DNA from: Paenibacillus paridis
GTDB taxonomy: Bacteria; Bacillota; Bacilli; Paenibacillales; Paenibacillaceae
Direction of reading: 5' to 3'
NCBI RefSeq assembly: GCF_006345825.1
Contig: NZ_VCIX01000077.1
Coordinates: 1 to 64,000 of the forward strand
Length of the DNA: 64,000 nt
The notes under the pieces are model-generated. The model worked only from the letters and a program-made list of their open reading frames with translations. It was not told the origin of the DNA and made no database searches. Both the position numbers and the translations under genes were made by a program. Positions within the stretch are counted from its first letter, which is position 1. Every line of letters begins with the position of its first letter. Below are positions 1 through 9,102 of the stretch, piece by piece.

Positions 1-87
1 ATGGCTGCCTACCATGAATGGCGAAACAACCGTTGATATCCATTCCGATAAGCTAGATGAGATTTTACACACAAATTTGGACTTGAC

Positions 88-578
88 CCCAATCTGGCTG
101 CTTTACTCAAAATAGGTCTAAAAACTAGCTCTATTCCAGCCTCAACCCACCAATTTACCGCTAAAACGCCATTCCAAAGATATTTAGATCTATAAAATAG
201 ACCTATTTCTCCCAATCTAGCTGCTAACTCAAAATAGGTCTATAAATTAGATTTATTCCAGCCTCAACCCACCAATTTACCGCTCAAATTCCATTCCAGA
301 GACATTTAGATCTAAAAAACAGACCTATTTTTACCAATCTGACTACTTTGCTCGAAATAGGTCTAAAAATTAGTTCTATTCCAGCCTCAACCCACCAATT
401 TACCGCTAAAACGCCATTCCAGAGTCATTTAGATCTAAAAAACAGACCTATTTTTCCCAATCTGGCTGCATTACTCAAAATAGGTCTAAAAATTAGTTCT
501 ATTCCAGCCTCAACCCACCAATTTACCGCTAAAACGCCATTCCAGAGTCATTTTAATCTAAAAAACATTCCAATTTAT
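88..578. repeat. Tandem array, four copies of a 122-123 bp unit
   Basis: Four head-to-tail units begin near 88, 211, 333 and 456, each starting CCCAATCT (third ACCAATCT). Every unit carries AAATAGGTCTA near its start and AGACCTATTT near its end, so adjoining units form an inverted repeat of about 10 bp with a loop of about 22 nt at each junction. Copies 3 and 4 are nearly identical; copies 1 and 2 are more diverged. Most units are 123 bp (41 codons), so short open frames run through on both strands without start signals or recognisable protein features. The sequence before 88 resembles a decayed further copy. Function unknown. Confidence 0.85.
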
Positions 579-743
579 CCCAACCGATATAAGTTGAACT
601 AAATTTACTCATACCGGCCGCTGCTTGAGTAGCTCTAAGAATCCGACTACAAAGGCGAATACTTCGTTCCTTCAGAACGATCTTCTCGCTTCGCTTAAAC
701 TTCATTTCTTGTGTTCAGCACCTAGCTTCTCGCAAGCAACAAA
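579..743. other. Intergenic stretch without a recognisable gene
   Basis: Between the tandem array and the strong hairpin. An open frame covers part of it but lacks a ribosome-binding site and runs through the hairpin. Nothing else supportable was seen. Confidence 0.5.
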
Positions 744-784
744 GGGGGTATCCCTCAAGGCCAATGGCCTTGAGGGATACCCCC
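744..784. terminator. Perfect 19-bp-stem hairpin, possible murJ terminator
   Basis: GGGGGTATCCCTCAAGGCC, loop AAT, then the exact reverse complement. It lies downstream of the reverse-strand murJ-like gene. On that strand it is followed by CCCTTTGTTG, a poor U-tract, so it may be a weak terminator, an mRNA-stabilising 3' structure or a REP-like element. Confidence 0.55.
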
Positions 785-897
785 TCTTTACGCAAAGTAC
801 ACGGATAGAAACACGCTTTAATCCAAATGAAGAAGCTAACCTCAACCAGGCAAGGCATGAAGCCGTTCAGCATTCATATCTCACGCAGCAGCACAGC

Positions 898-2544
898 CTA
901 TCCTACTGTTTTCTTGTAGAACGGCTTGAGTAGCAGCGTCATGCCTTTGCGCAGCGGCCCGGGGAATGAACGGACATCCTCAGGCGTTATGACGCGCAGG
1001 GCTGCAAGCAGCAGCAAGTATAACCCGCCTACGATGGCTGACGTCACGGCTGCTGCCAGAAGATAGGACAGCTTGTCTGGCCAAGCTTTTGTCCATTCCA
1101 GGACCCCATATTCAGCGGCCCAGCCGGCAAGAGCAGGTACGGCAATCGCTGCGAGATAAGCGAACCATTTGCTGCCAAGAATATTAAGGCTGACTTCCTT
1201 GTTGATCTGTCTAACATTCAGCAGCGTTATGACAACGAAACAAATGGTAGAAGCAATAATAAGTCCATAAACGCCGAATACCGGCGCAAGCGCCAGACTG
1301 AACACAATCTTTAGCCCGAGACCGATAAAGGTGTGGTACATGGGCAGCTTGGATTTATTCAAACCATATAAGATCGAATTGGAAATCATCATCGTAATTT
1401 GAAAAATCGCGCCCGCGGTCAGCATAGCAACGGTACCGCTTCCTTCAGGGCTTGTAAACAGCAGCCCCGTAACGGAAAAAGAAGCTACGGTCAAAAGCAA
1501 GGCCACCGGCACGCCGGTAAAGCAAACGATTCGCATGACCAGCGAGGACTGGCGCTGCACTTCCTTCATATCATTCAATGAAAACGCAGACGAAATGACG
1601 GGAATGATCGAAGCGCCTAGCGCAATCGCCAAAATAGGCGGGATGCCGGCAATCCCCATCGCTTTCGTCGTGTAGTTAGCTAATACTTCCGTTGCAGCTG
1701 TCGCATTGTAGAAGGAATTCGTTAACCGCATAAACAGCGTCATATCAAAAAAGTACAAAAATTGCACGGTCATCGCCGTTACAACCGCAGGAATCGAAGT
1801 TGCGAATATTTCCCGGTAAATAGTGCGGTAAGGCAAAGCAACACCTGATTTCACAGGAGACTGCGGAGCGGCTACTGCTGCTCTAGCCTTCTCTGTAACG
1901 TCCTGCTTCTTCAGCTTGCGCCAAAACCACATCATGACCCCAAACGCCCCGATGCTGCCAAGGACCGAGCCAAAAGCAATCGCCGCGGCACCATACTCAT
2001 CGCCCCAGCCCCAACCGAGCACGATAAGTGCCAAGCCAATACCGCCGATTAGACGCAAAATTTGTTCCATAATTTGCGAAATACCGCCTGCGGACATAAT
2101 TTGCCTTCCCTGAAAATAACCGCGCATCATGGCAATGATCGGAAACAGCAGCAGTGCGGGAGCGATAGCTCGCAAGGACAGTACCGAATCCGGCACCTTG
2201 GATATTTTTTCGTACGCAGGCGCAAAGACGAACATGGCTGTAGCTAGAAGCACTCCCGTCACCGCTCCAAACATCAGAGCAGCTTGGTAGATCCGTTTCG
2301 CTTCATCGGGCCTGCCTAGCGCATAGCGCTGCGAAATCATCTTGCTAATCGAGAGCGGAATTCCCCCGGTAGCAATCGTTAAGAGCAATAGATAAATGGT
2401 GTTTGCAGAGTTAAACGCCGCCTGTCCGGCGGACCCCAGCATGTAATCAAGCGGTATGCGCTGAAATAGCCCTAGAAAACGCACGATCAGCGCAGCGGCC
2501 GCCAGTATGAGTGTGCCTTTAATTAATGAGTCTTTTTTTAGCAT
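898..2544 (-). CDS. murJ: MurJ/SpoVB-family lipid flippase (YtgP-like)
   Basis: Polytopic membrane protein of 548 residues with about 14 hydrophobic segments, of the MOP/MATE-like polysaccharide exporter family that contains B. subtilis YtgP (MurJ) and SpoVB. Family members flip lipid II or related undecaprenyl-linked precursors across the cytoplasmic membrane. The N-terminus (KGTLILAAAALIVRFLG, then a IPL.YMLG stretch) and the length fit YtgP. It is the last gene of a four-gene run with ThuA-like, DUF456 and HAD genes, 20 bp after the ThuA-like gene. An in-frame stop just upstream limits the start to this ATG, although the nearest GGGAG is about 16 nt away. SpoVB-like paralogues are common in spore formers, so the exact orthologue is uncertain. 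Confidence 0.8.
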   Translation of the reverse strand: MLKKDSLIKGTLILAAAALIVRFLGLFQRIPLDYMLGSAGQAAFNSANTIYLLLLTIATGGIPLSISKMISQRYALGRPDEAKRIYQAALMFGAVTGVLLATAMFVFAPAYEKISKVPDSVLSLRAIAPALLLFPIIAMMRGYFQGRQIMSAGGISQIMEQILRLIGGIGLALIVLGWGWGDEYGAAAIAFGSVLGSIGAFGVMMWFWRKLKKQDVTEKARAAVAAPQSPVKSGVALPYRTIYREIFATSIPAVVTAMTVQFLYFFDMTLFMRLTNSFYNATAATEVLANYTTKAMGIAGIPPILAIALGASIIPVISSAFSLNDMKEVQRQSSLVMRIVCFTGVPVALLLTVASFSVTGLLFTSPEGSGTVAMLTAGAIFQITMMISNSILYGLNKSKLPMYHTFIGLGLKIVFSLALAPVFGVYGLIIASTICFVVITLLNVRQINKEVSLNILGSKWFAYLAAIAVPALAGWAAEYGVLEWTKAWPDKLSYLLAAAVTSAIVGGLYLLLLAALRVITPEDVRSFPGPLRKGMTLLLKPFYKKTVG

Positions 2545-2564
2545 AGTCGTTTATACAAGTCTCC

Positions 2565-3290
2565 CTATCCTTTATTGCCAATGGGCTCCAGCGGCTGATG
2601 ATTGCCGCGGACCGGCACAGCGGCATGTGATGGGGCAGCCCAGCGAACGCCATTTTGAATGACCTGAAGCACCTGAGGGTTATAGTAGGTTGGATATGTC
2701 TCGTGTCCCGGGCGGAAGTAGAAAATTTTGCCTTGCCCCCGGCTGAATGTACAGCCGCTGCGGAACACCTCTCCGCCTTCAAACCAGCTGACGAATACAA
2801 TGTCATCCGGCGTCGGAATATCGAAATGCTCGCCATACATTTCCTCATGCTCTAGCGTAATGTACTCCGGCAAGCCTGCTGCAATCGGATGCGACGGATT
2901 GACGACCCACAGCCTCTCTTTCTCGCCTGCTTCCCGCCATTTCAAATCGCAGCTGGTGCCCATCAGTTTCTTGAATATTTTAGAGAAGTGGCCGGAATGA
3001 AGCACGATTAGCCCCATGCCTTCCCATACGCGCTGCTGAACGCGCTCTACGATCGCGTCATCGACTCGGTCATGCCCCATATGCCCCCACCAGATTAGAA
3101 CGTCCGTATTGGCCAAACGCTCCACGGTTAGTCCATGCTCTGGCTCCTCCAGCGTTGCCGTTGCCACTTCGATCTCGCCGCTGGCAATACCATTTGCGAG
3201 TGCCTGATGAATGCCATCCGGGTATACGTTCTTCACTTCTTCATGAATTTTCTCATGCAAAAACTCGTTCCATACCGTTACTTTAATCAT
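2565..3290 (-). CDS. ThuA-like domain protein
   Basis: A 241-residue cytosolic protein of the ThuA-like (class I glutamine-amidotransferase-like fold) family. The N-terminus [10 protein letters not shown] and the [20 protein letters not shown] and [14 protein letters not shown] segments are typical. Family members occur in trehalose and other sugar catabolic loci; ThuA itself is linked to 3-keto-disaccharide metabolism, but biochemistry is sparse. The start is the ATG with AAAGGTGG nine nt upstream, not an in-frame ATG eight codons earlier. It sits between DUF456 and murJ in a presumed operon, an odd context for sugar catabolism, so the substrate cannot be inferred. Confidence 0.75.
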   Translation of the reverse strand: MIKVTVWNEFLHEKIHEEVKNVYPDGIHQALANGIASGEIEVATATLEEPEHGLTVERLANTDVLIWWGHMGHDRVDDAIVERVQQRVWEGMGLIVLHSGHFSKIFKKLMGTSCDLKWREAGEKERLWVVNPSHPIAAGLPEYITLEHEEMYGEHFDIPTPDDIVFVSWFEGGEVFRSGCTFSRGQGKIFYFRPGHETYPTYYNPQVLQVIQNGVRWAAPSHAAVPVRGNHQPLEPIGNKG

Positions 3291-3314
3291 CGCAGCATCC
3301 ACCTTTATCATCAA

Positions 3315-3797
3315 TTAGAGTACAAGCCACAGTACAAACGCCACAATCATCGCCAGCTGCAATAGCACTTTGACAACTACACTTGTAAACAAGCCTACTA
3401 CCGAACCAAGCCCTACCTTAAGTGAATCCTTCAGGTTTGTTCCGATAATAACCTCCCCAATAACCGCACCTGCGAAGGGACCGATGATCAGTCCAAACGC
3501 GGGAATAACGAAAGGACCAAGGATGAGACCGATCGTACTGCCTATAATGGAAGCTTTAGAGCCGCCAAACCGCTTGACGCCCCAGGCACTGACGGCATAA
3601 TCGGCAATAAACAGCACGATGACAATAACGGTCTGGATGAGCCAGAACCAGAAACCAAATTCTTTGAAGGAAAAAAACCATCCGTAAATAAAAAACGCGC
3701 CATAAATCGCAAGCGCACCGGGGAGAATGGGATAGATGGCTCCGGCCATTCCCACCACGAATAATAAGATAACAAGACTCCAGCCTAAAATATCCAT
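3315..3797 (-). CDS. DUF456 family membrane protein
   Basis: A small membrane protein of 160 residues with about four to five hydrophobic segments and a glycine-rich central stretch (IGSTIGLILGPFVIPAFG, then GPFAGAVIGE) that resembles a pore or transport glycine motif. This is the DUF456 (YqgC-like) family, function unknown. AAAGGGTGAG precedes the ATG. It starts 7 bp after the HAD phosphatase and is followed 24 bp later by the ThuA-like gene, so it is almost certainly co-transcribed. Confidence 0.75.
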   Translation of the reverse strand: MDILGWSLVILLFVVGMAGAIYPILPGALAIYGAFFIYGWFFSFKEFGFWFWLIQTVIVIVLFIADYAVSAWGVKRFGGSKASIIGSTIGLILGPFVIPAFGLIIGPFAGAVIGEVIIGTNLKDSLKVGLGSVVGLFTSVVVKVLLQLAMIVAFVLWLVL

Positions 3798-3804
3798 ACG
3801 TTTC

Positions 3805-4557
3805 TCACCCTTTCAAAACGTATCGTTTAATTACCTCTGCAACGCCATGCTCATTGTTGGTAAAGGTAATAAAATCGGCGGCTTCCTTGACGGCCTCCTG
3901 AGCATTGCCCATCGCCACACCAAGCCCAGCCTCGCGAATAGCTGCAATGTCGTTCAGGCTGTCGCCTACGGCAATCACCTGCGACATTTCGATATCGAGA
4001 AGGCCGCACAGCTCTTGCAGCGCGCTAGCCTTGGATACGCCTAACGGGTTAAGCTCCAAATTCCAAGGAGAGGAATTCGTAATCTCGAGCGCCCCCCAGC
4101 TTTGCACCTCGGCGAGCAGCTTGGCTCTAATGCTGTCATCCTCGGTGTAATATCCGAATTTCAACCAGTGATGGGAGTCATAATCATCCGCTGGATTAAT
4201 CCATTTTTCTTTATTGAAAATATCATTGGCGGTATACGCCCAAAACCATGGCTCTCCATGTGCGAGTGCCAGCTCATGCAGCCTTCTGACATAAACGGAG
4301 CTTAAATGCGTCCGTTTGTGCAGCACATGCGGGCGATGCCATATTTCGCTGCCGTTTACGGTAATCATAGGCGTTTCCAGCTTAAGCTGCTCCGCGTAGG
4401 GCAGTGCGCTGCGAAAGCCGCGTCCTGTCGAAAAGCTGACAATAACCCCTGCATCAAGCGCTTTTTGAATCCATTCCGCATTTTTCGCGCTAATTTCGCT
4501 TTGCTCATTCAGAAGCGTCCCGTCCATGTCGAGCGCAACCAGTTTGTAGTCTCCCAA
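3805..4557 (-). CDS. Cof-type HAD-IIB sugar-phosphatase-like protein
   Basis: A 250-residue HAD-superfamily hydrolase of the Cof/YwpJ type. Motif I is LVALDMDGTLL near the N-terminus, motif II is the FSTGR block, and motifs III/IV are the VSKASAL lysine region and VIAVGDSLNDIAAI. Family members dephosphorylate sugar phosphates, flavin or pyridoxal phosphates; the substrate here is unknown. The start is inferred as TTG because GAGGAGG lies 7 nt upstream; a longer frame would translate the ribosome-binding site itself. First gene of the operon that continues to murJ. Confidence 0.8.
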   Translation of the reverse strand: MGDYKLVALDMDGTLLNEQSEISAKNAEWIQKALDAGVIVSFSTGRGFRSALPYAEQLKLETPMITVNGSEIWHRPHVLHKRTHLSSVYVRRLHELALAHGEPWFWAYTANDIFNKEKWINPADDYDSHHWLKFGYYTEDDSIRAKLLAEVQSWGALEITNSSPWNLELNPLGVSKASALQELCGLLDIEMSQVIAVGDSLNDIAAIREAGLGVAMGNAQEAVKEAADFITFTNNEHGVAEVIKRYVLKG

Positions 4558-4610
4558 TATTGTGCCTCCTCGTAAAAGCCGATTCACTGTTGTTATCTCA
4601 CTAGTAAATT

Positions 4611-4638
4611 ATTTTAGCACATTTGCGTCAGATTCCAA
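4611..4638 (-). promoter_or_regulatory. Probable SigA promoter of the HAD-murJ operon
   Basis: On the reverse strand: -35 TTGGAA, 16 nt spacer, TGC then -10 TAAAAT (extended -10), about 50 bp before the TTG start. Confidence 0.4.
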
Positions 4639-4672
4639 ATGAAATTGAAGTTTAAAGAACTGGACCGCACAA

Positions 4673-4713
4673 AGTGAACCGGCTATCGCCTTCCTTTGGC
4701 GGCGCGGTTCACT
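4673..4713. repeat. Intergenic inverted repeat AGTGAACCG/CGGTTCACT
   Basis: Nine-base arms with an inner CGCC/GGCG pair around a seven-base loop, between the HAD operon and the orphan binding-protein gene. No T-run follows on either strand. Could be an operator or a decayed terminator. Confidence 0.35.
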
Positions 4714-4762
4714 CCGATAAATATTGAGAATGAATGTCACAAAGATATACTTTCCGACTACT

Positions 4763-4804
4763 AAAAAAAGAACAGCCTCCGCCAAATGGCGAAAGCATGC
4801 TCTT
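4763..4804 (-). terminator. Rho-independent terminator of the binding-protein gene
   Basis: On the reverse strand an imperfect GC-rich stem with loop ATTT between CGCC and GGCG is followed by TTCTTTTTTT. Confidence 0.7.
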
Positions 4805-4817
4805 CATTTCTCTTCCG

Positions 4818-6284
4818 TTATTGCTCCTCAACCGTAACGGATGATGAAGCCCCGCCCTCTACCGCAGGCACATTTGTAGCTGCAGCTGTATCTTCCTTCA
4901 CTGGATCTTCTTTCATAATCATTTCCTGCCCTTGCACTTGAAGGAGATCAAGCGCAGCATCAAGCGACTGCTTGTCATCCTTCACCTTCTGAAGCTCCGT
5001 CTGCGCAGCTGTCATAAATTCATTCCAAAAATTTTGTGGCAGCTTGTCATAATCCTTGTAAGCATTAAAGGTGCTCGGCTTTAAATTATAATAAGCGGCA
5101 TAATTGCGTCCTTCTGTATCTGTAATATATTTGGTTCTAACCGGCAAGCCATTATAATTGTTGGACTTGGACTTCACCCTCGCATATTCATCACTGCTCA
5201 AATAGCTAAGCAACTGCCATGCGGCTTCCGTATTCGTTGCCGTGGCGCTGATCGCTAGCAAATTGTGAAAGGATGTCATGCTTGACTGGTCGGGATTTTG
5301 CTGACCAACGGGCACGGTGACGAGATCCCAGTTTTTCACAATCTGATCCTTAACCTTTTCATTGCTGCTGGCTTGCTTGATTTGGTTTACAAAACTGCTG
5401 TCCCCAATCGCCATCGCAAGTCGCCCTGAGACAAAGGGATCTCTCAGCAAATAGTCTTCATAGCTGCTGGCAGAAGGTCCATCGGTTGACTGCTCGTACA
5501 TGATGCTGTCATAAAAAAGAGCCTTTGACGAAAGTGCATCGAGCGCTGTTTGGAATACATTTTTCCAAGAATCCGAATTGATCGTTACCTGCTTCTGTGC
5601 GGGATTCACATAGCTGATCCCTTCCGATGCCGCAAAGATGCTCGCCATTTGAAACAAATCATCGTTATAGCTCATTTTCAAACCGTATACGCGCTCTTTA
5701 GGTTCGCCTTCCGTTGGAAAACGGCGAGCCAGCTGAAGCGTCTCGCTCCAGCTCATGCGATCGGTTGGATACTCGATTTGGTATTTATCGAATAAATCCT
5801 TATTATAGTACAACACTTGGCTATAGAAGCTCGGAGTCATCGCGTACAGCCTGCCGCCGCCCTGCTCGCGCAAGTAGTCCAGCATGCCCGGGATTAACCC
5901 TTCGGTATCGTATTTCTCCTTCTCGATCAACGTATCGAGATCATACAGCTTGCCATCCAATGCCCATTCTTTGTACTGATCGCCGCTCAGCATCAGAATA
6001 TCAGGCTGCTTCTCTTCGATAAACTTATCGAAAGCCGCTTCATAATCTTCCTGCTCGCCAGAATAAATGCTTTGTGTGTTTAGAACTTCAATCTCAATAT
6101 TGGGATACAAAGCCGAAAAAATCATTCCATAATCTTGAAAAAACGAACCTTCATCATAATACATCACCTTAAGCGTGGATGGCTCGTTTTTATCAAGCCC
6201 CTTATCGCCGCCTCCAAAGCTGCAGCCTGTTGCCACTAAGGCAGTCAGAGCGATTGGCGTAACCATTTTGAACCATGCTTTCAT
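4818..6284 (-). CDS. Extracellular solute-binding lipoprotein (family 1), orphan
   Basis: A 488-residue exported lipoprotein: N-terminal helix, then lipobox LVATGC, then a mature domain of ABC sugar-binding-protein type (FDKYQIEYPTDRMSW and the AAWQLLSYLSSDEYA segment are typical of the family-1 fold). It should bind an oligosaccharide at the outer membrane face and deliver it to a permease. No permease or ATPase gene adjoins it; neighbours are the HAD operon and the mnt importer. It may use a transporter encoded elsewhere or act as a sensor. The C-terminus ends in a low-complexity Ala/Ser/Glu tail of about 30 residues. It has its own terminator, so it is monocistronic. Confidence 0.75.
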   Translation of the reverse strand: MKAWFKMVTPIALTALVATGCSFGGGDKGLDKNEPSTLKVMYYDEGSFFQDYGMIFSALYPNIEIEVLNTQSIYSGEQEDYEAAFDKFIEEKQPDILMLSGDQYKEWALDGKLYDLDTLIEKEKYDTEGLIPGMLDYLREQGGGRLYAMTPSFYSQVLYYNKDLFDKYQIEYPTDRMSWSETLQLARRFPTEGEPKERVYGLKMSYNDDLFQMASIFAASEGISYVNPAQKQVTINSDSWKNVFQTALDALSSKALFYDSIMYEQSTDGPSASSYEDYLLRDPFVSGRLAMAIGDSSFVNQIKQASSNEKVKDQIVKNWDLVTVPVGQQNPDQSSMTSFHNLLAISATATNTEAAWQLLSYLSSDEYARVKSKSNNYNGLPVRTKYITDTEGRNYAAYYNLKPSTFNAYKDYDKLPQNFWNEFMTAAQTELQKVKDDKQSLDAALDLLQVQGQEMIMKEDPVKEDTAAATNVPAVEGGASSSVTVEEQ

Positions 6285-6388
6285 CTTTTCTCCCTCTCCC
6301 CTATCAATATATCCTAATATGTACCAAATATAGTACGTAGGTTACTGAAATAAAGTTGCAGTTTTATCTCATTTTTTGTATATACACA

Positions 6389-6426
6389 GCAAAAAAAGCA
6401 TTCATAATTTGAATGCTTTTTTGTGC
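6389..6426 (-). terminator. Terminator of the mnt operon
   Basis: AAAAGCATTC, short AT-rich loop, GAATGCTTTT, with T-runs on both strands. It lies 27 bp beyond the stop codon of the last mnt gene. Confidence 0.8.
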
Positions 6427-6452
6427 TGTAATGAATTCTTTTACATATTCGA

Positions 6453-7322
6453 TTAAGCTAGCTTTCTGATCCGCAGCTTTTTGATGATAATGCCCTGTGA
6501 CGGCGAGAACAAAAAAGCAAGGATGAACAGAAAGCCTGCCGCGCACACCATGCAGCCTGCAATGGACGCATCCAGCAGCACTGCTGCCCCGTACCCGAGG
6601 AACGTGCTTGCTACGCCTACCGCCACGCTTAAGGCAATCATCAGACCAAGACGGTCTGTCAGCAAATAAGCGGTCGAAGCCGGAATAATGAGCAGCCCTA
6701 CGACCAAGATCGCTCCAACGCTCTCGAAAGAGCTGACCGTAGCCATAGACACAAGACCCATCAACAAATAATGAAAAAGGGCAACCGGTATGCCAATCGC
6801 GGCCGCAAGCGCAGGATCAAACGCGCAAAGCTTAAACTGTTTGTAGAATAGTCCAATTACCGTCGAAATAATCAGTAGGGTTGTGCCTAGCAGCCATACG
6901 GCTTTCGGCCCCATGTTTACGCCGCCCAGCTCCCATATATTCCAGTGCACATAGGCGATTTCACCGTACAGGATCGCATCCTGATCCAAATGCACCTGGC
7001 GTGCATACAAGCTAACCAAGACGACCCCTATCGCGAACAAAGCAGTAAACACTACGCCTATGGAAGCATCGGACTGAATCCCGCTTTGCTGAAACATTTG
7101 AATCAGGAACGTCGTCAGCAAGCCGCAAAGCAATGCCGCAAACATCATCAGCAGCGAGTCCCGAGAGCCGCTGAGCAGGAATGCAATTACGATACCCGGC
7201 ATAACCGAGTGGCTGATGGCATCGCCAATCATAGCCATTTTGCGAAGCACAAGAAATACCCCAAGCACACCGCAGCAGCTCGCTACAAGCGCACCCGTTA
7301 GCAATATCCAAAAATCACTCAT
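6453..7322 (-). CDS. mntD: Manganese-type ABC transporter permease (MntD-like)
   Basis: A 289-residue membrane protein of the ABC-3 metal permease family with about eight hydrophobic helices. It begins MSDFWILLTGALVASCCGVL and carries the family signatures MIGDAISHSVMPG and a C-terminal SFESVGAILVVGLLIIPASTAYLLTDRL block. With the adjoining permease it would form the membrane channel for Mn(II) or a related divalent cation. Its ATG overlaps the 3' end of the mntC-like gene by 4 bp, indicating translational coupling. AAGGAGG is 7 nt upstream. Zinc permeases of the same family cannot be excluded by sequence alone. Confidence 0.85.
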   Translation of the reverse strand: MSDFWILLTGALVASCCGVLGVFLVLRKMAMIGDAISHSVMPGIVIAFLLSGSRDSLLMMFAALLCGLLTTFLIQMFQQSGIQSDASIGVVFTALFAIGVVLVSLYARQVHLDQDAILYGEIAYVHWNIWELGGVNMGPKAVWLLGTTLLIISTVIGLFYKQFKLCAFDPALAAAIGIPVALFHYLLMGLVSMATVSSFESVGAILVVGLLIIPASTAYLLTDRLGLMIALSVAVGVASTFLGYGAAVLLDASIAGCMVCAAGFLFILAFLFSPSQGIIIKKLRIRKLA

Positions 7323-8260
7323 AAGGCTGCCTCCTTCTTTACGCTGCCCTCAAGCTGAAGCTCATTTTCCCGATGGTAACGCTGCTTGACGCTTTTGCGC
7401 AGCAGCCGTTTGGCTACCAATCCGCGCTGCGGCCCAAACAGGATAGATACTACGAATAGCAAAGTAGCAGCAAGCACCGTTACGGGGCCCGTCGGCAAAT
7501 TAGATACCGAAGCGCTTATCCATGTGCCAATGGCTCCGCTGACTGCTCCAAACAAGCCCGATAGCACGACCATCAGTCCCAGTCGGTCGGTCCAATACCT
7601 AGCTGATACCGCCGGTGTAATGAGAAGTGCCGCAACAAGCACAACGCCTACCGCCTGTATGCCTGCTACTACGGCAACGACAATGAGCAGCATCAGCAAT
7701 TGCTCCAGGAAAGCGACCGGATAACCAATACCTCTAGCGAAACCAGGATCAAACGAAATAATTTTGAACTGCTTAAACAGCAGCGTGCAAACGGTAATAA
7801 GCGAAATACATACGACAGTCATCGTGATGACATCCGAAGCAATCATCGAAGCTGCCTGCCCGAACAAGAACTTATCCAGTCCTGCTTGATTGCCATAGCT
7901 CCCATGCTGAATTAAGGTCAGAAGCACGATACCGAGTCCGAAGAAGGCAGATAGCACAATTCCCATTGCGGCATCCTGCTTCAGCTTGGAGTTGCGAGTA
8001 ATATATCCGATGCCAAAGGTAGCGATGATTCCCGCTATACCGGCACCTATTAGGAAAAGCCCAATCGATTTTATGCCGGTAAGCATAAATGCGATACATA
8101 TTCCGGGTAAAGCGGCATGCGCAAGTGTATCTCCCATAAGGCTTTGTTTCCTCAAATAAGAGAAGCAGCCGATAACGCCGCTGCTAAGTCCTAGCAGCGT
8201 ACAGCCTAAGAAAATCCACTGCATATTCGGATCAGCCAGCATTGACCATATGCGTTCCAT
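7319..8260 (-). CDS. mntC: Manganese-type ABC transporter permease (MntC-like)
   Basis: A 313-residue ABC-3 family permease with about eight to nine helices, the LMGDTLAHAALPGICIAF signature, and a basic cytoplasmic C-terminal tail (about 40 residues rich in Arg, Lys and Glu). It partners the downstream permease to form the heterodimeric membrane unit. It starts 2 bp after the ATPase gene. Gene order binding protein, ATPase, permease, permease matches B. subtilis mntABCD. Confidence 0.85.
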   Translation of the reverse strand: MERIWSMLADPNMQWIFLGCTLLGLSSGVIGCFSYLRKQSLMGDTLAHAALPGICIAFMLTGIKSIGLFLIGAGIAGIIATFGIGYITRNSKLKQDAAMGIVLSAFFGLGIVLLTLIQHGSYGNQAGLDKFLFGQAASMIASDVITMTVVCISLITVCTLLFKQFKIISFDPGFARGIGYPVAFLEQLLMLLIVVAVVAGIQAVGVVLVAALLITPAVSARYWTDRLGLMVVLSGLFGAVSGAIGTWISASVSNLPTGPVTVLAATLLFVVSILFGPQRGLVAKRLLRKSVKQRYHRENELQLEGSVKKEAAL

Positions 8261-8262
8261 TC

Positions 8263-9078
8263 TTACTCACCCTTTCCGTCAAACCGGGACGGCGGCTGCA
8301 GACTGCGGTCCAGAAAAGCAAGCCTACCGCCATAAGTATGCTGAAGCAGCTCCTGCGTAAAGGTTTGCTCGGTCGGACCGAAACCTTGAACCTCGACGTT
8401 AAGCAGCAATACCGAATCAAAATAATCCTGAACCGTCGCGAGATCATGGTGAACGACAATAACGGTTTTCCCTTGCAGCTTCAGCTCCTGCAGCAGCGTA
8501 ATAATCGCTTTCTCCGTTGCGGCATCCACGCCTGCAAAGGGTTCATCCATAAAATATAGCTTGGCGTCCTGAGCAAGCGCCCGGGCTAAAAATACACGCT
8601 GCTGCTGCCCGCCGGAGAGCTGGCTGATCTGCCTTCCTGCATAATCGGCCATACCGACCTTAGCCAGGCACTCCAGCGCAAGCGCCTTATCTTTGGCCCC
8701 TGGTCTACGGAACCACCCTAAATGTCCATAACGTCCCATGAGGACAACATCAAGCGCATTCGTCGGAAAATCCCAATCCACCGATTCCCGCTGCGGCACA
8801 TAACCGATCATCTTCCGCTGCTGCCTATAAGGCTTTCCATACACTAGCACCTCGCCGCCAATGCTTGGGATAAGACCTAAAGCAGCCTTCATCAAGGTTG
8901 ATTTGCCTGCCCCGTTTGGACCGATGACGCCAATCAGCTCTCCTTCGTTTACTTCAAAGGTCACATTCCGAAGCACGGGCTTCTTCTGATAGGCCACGCT
9001 CAGACCCGTTATGCTAAGCGGAGCAACGGTTGTTGTCCTTGATTTTACTGGTGTAGGTGTTTGAATCATCGTTATCAC
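8263..9078 (-). CDS. mntB: Metal ABC transporter ATPase (MntB-like)
   Basis: A 271-residue ABC ATPase that powers the metal importer. Walker A is GPNGAGKST, the signature is LSGGQQQR, Walker B is KLYFMDEP, and the H-loop histidine lies in VVHHDL. GYVPQRESVDWDFP is the Q-loop region typical of Mn/Zn importers. The N-terminus (Thr/Pro-rich, about 20 residues) is poorly conserved; the start is either this GTG or an ATG three codons later. It follows the binding protein by 24 bp. Confidence 0.88.
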   Translation of the reverse strand: MITMIQTPTPVKSRTTTVAPLSITGLSVAYQKKPVLRNVTFEVNEGELIGVIGPNGAGKSTLMKAALGLIPSIGGEVLVYGKPYRQQRKMIGYVPQRESVDWDFPTNALDVVLMGRYGHLGWFRRPGAKDKALALECLAKVGMADYAGRQISQLSGGQQQRVFLARALAQDAKLYFMDEPFAGVDAATEKAIITLLQELKLQGKTVIVVHHDLATVQDYFDSVLLLNVEVQGFGPTEQTFTQELLQHTYGGRLAFLDRSLQPPSRFDGKGE

Positions 9079-9102
9079 TCACTTTCGTTCCCTTTGTATT
9101 TG

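Noticed and set aside
88..578. CRISPR-like array
   Set aside because: The repeat unit is 122-123 bp without distinct spacers and no cas genes occur in the window.
9..602. Short open frames in the tandem repeat on both strands
   Set aside because: They reflect a repeat length divisible by three, lack ribosome-binding sites and show no protein family features.
625..933. Open frame crossing the 744-784 hairpin
   Set aside because: It runs through a perfect hairpin, overlaps the end of murJ on the other strand, and has no SD.
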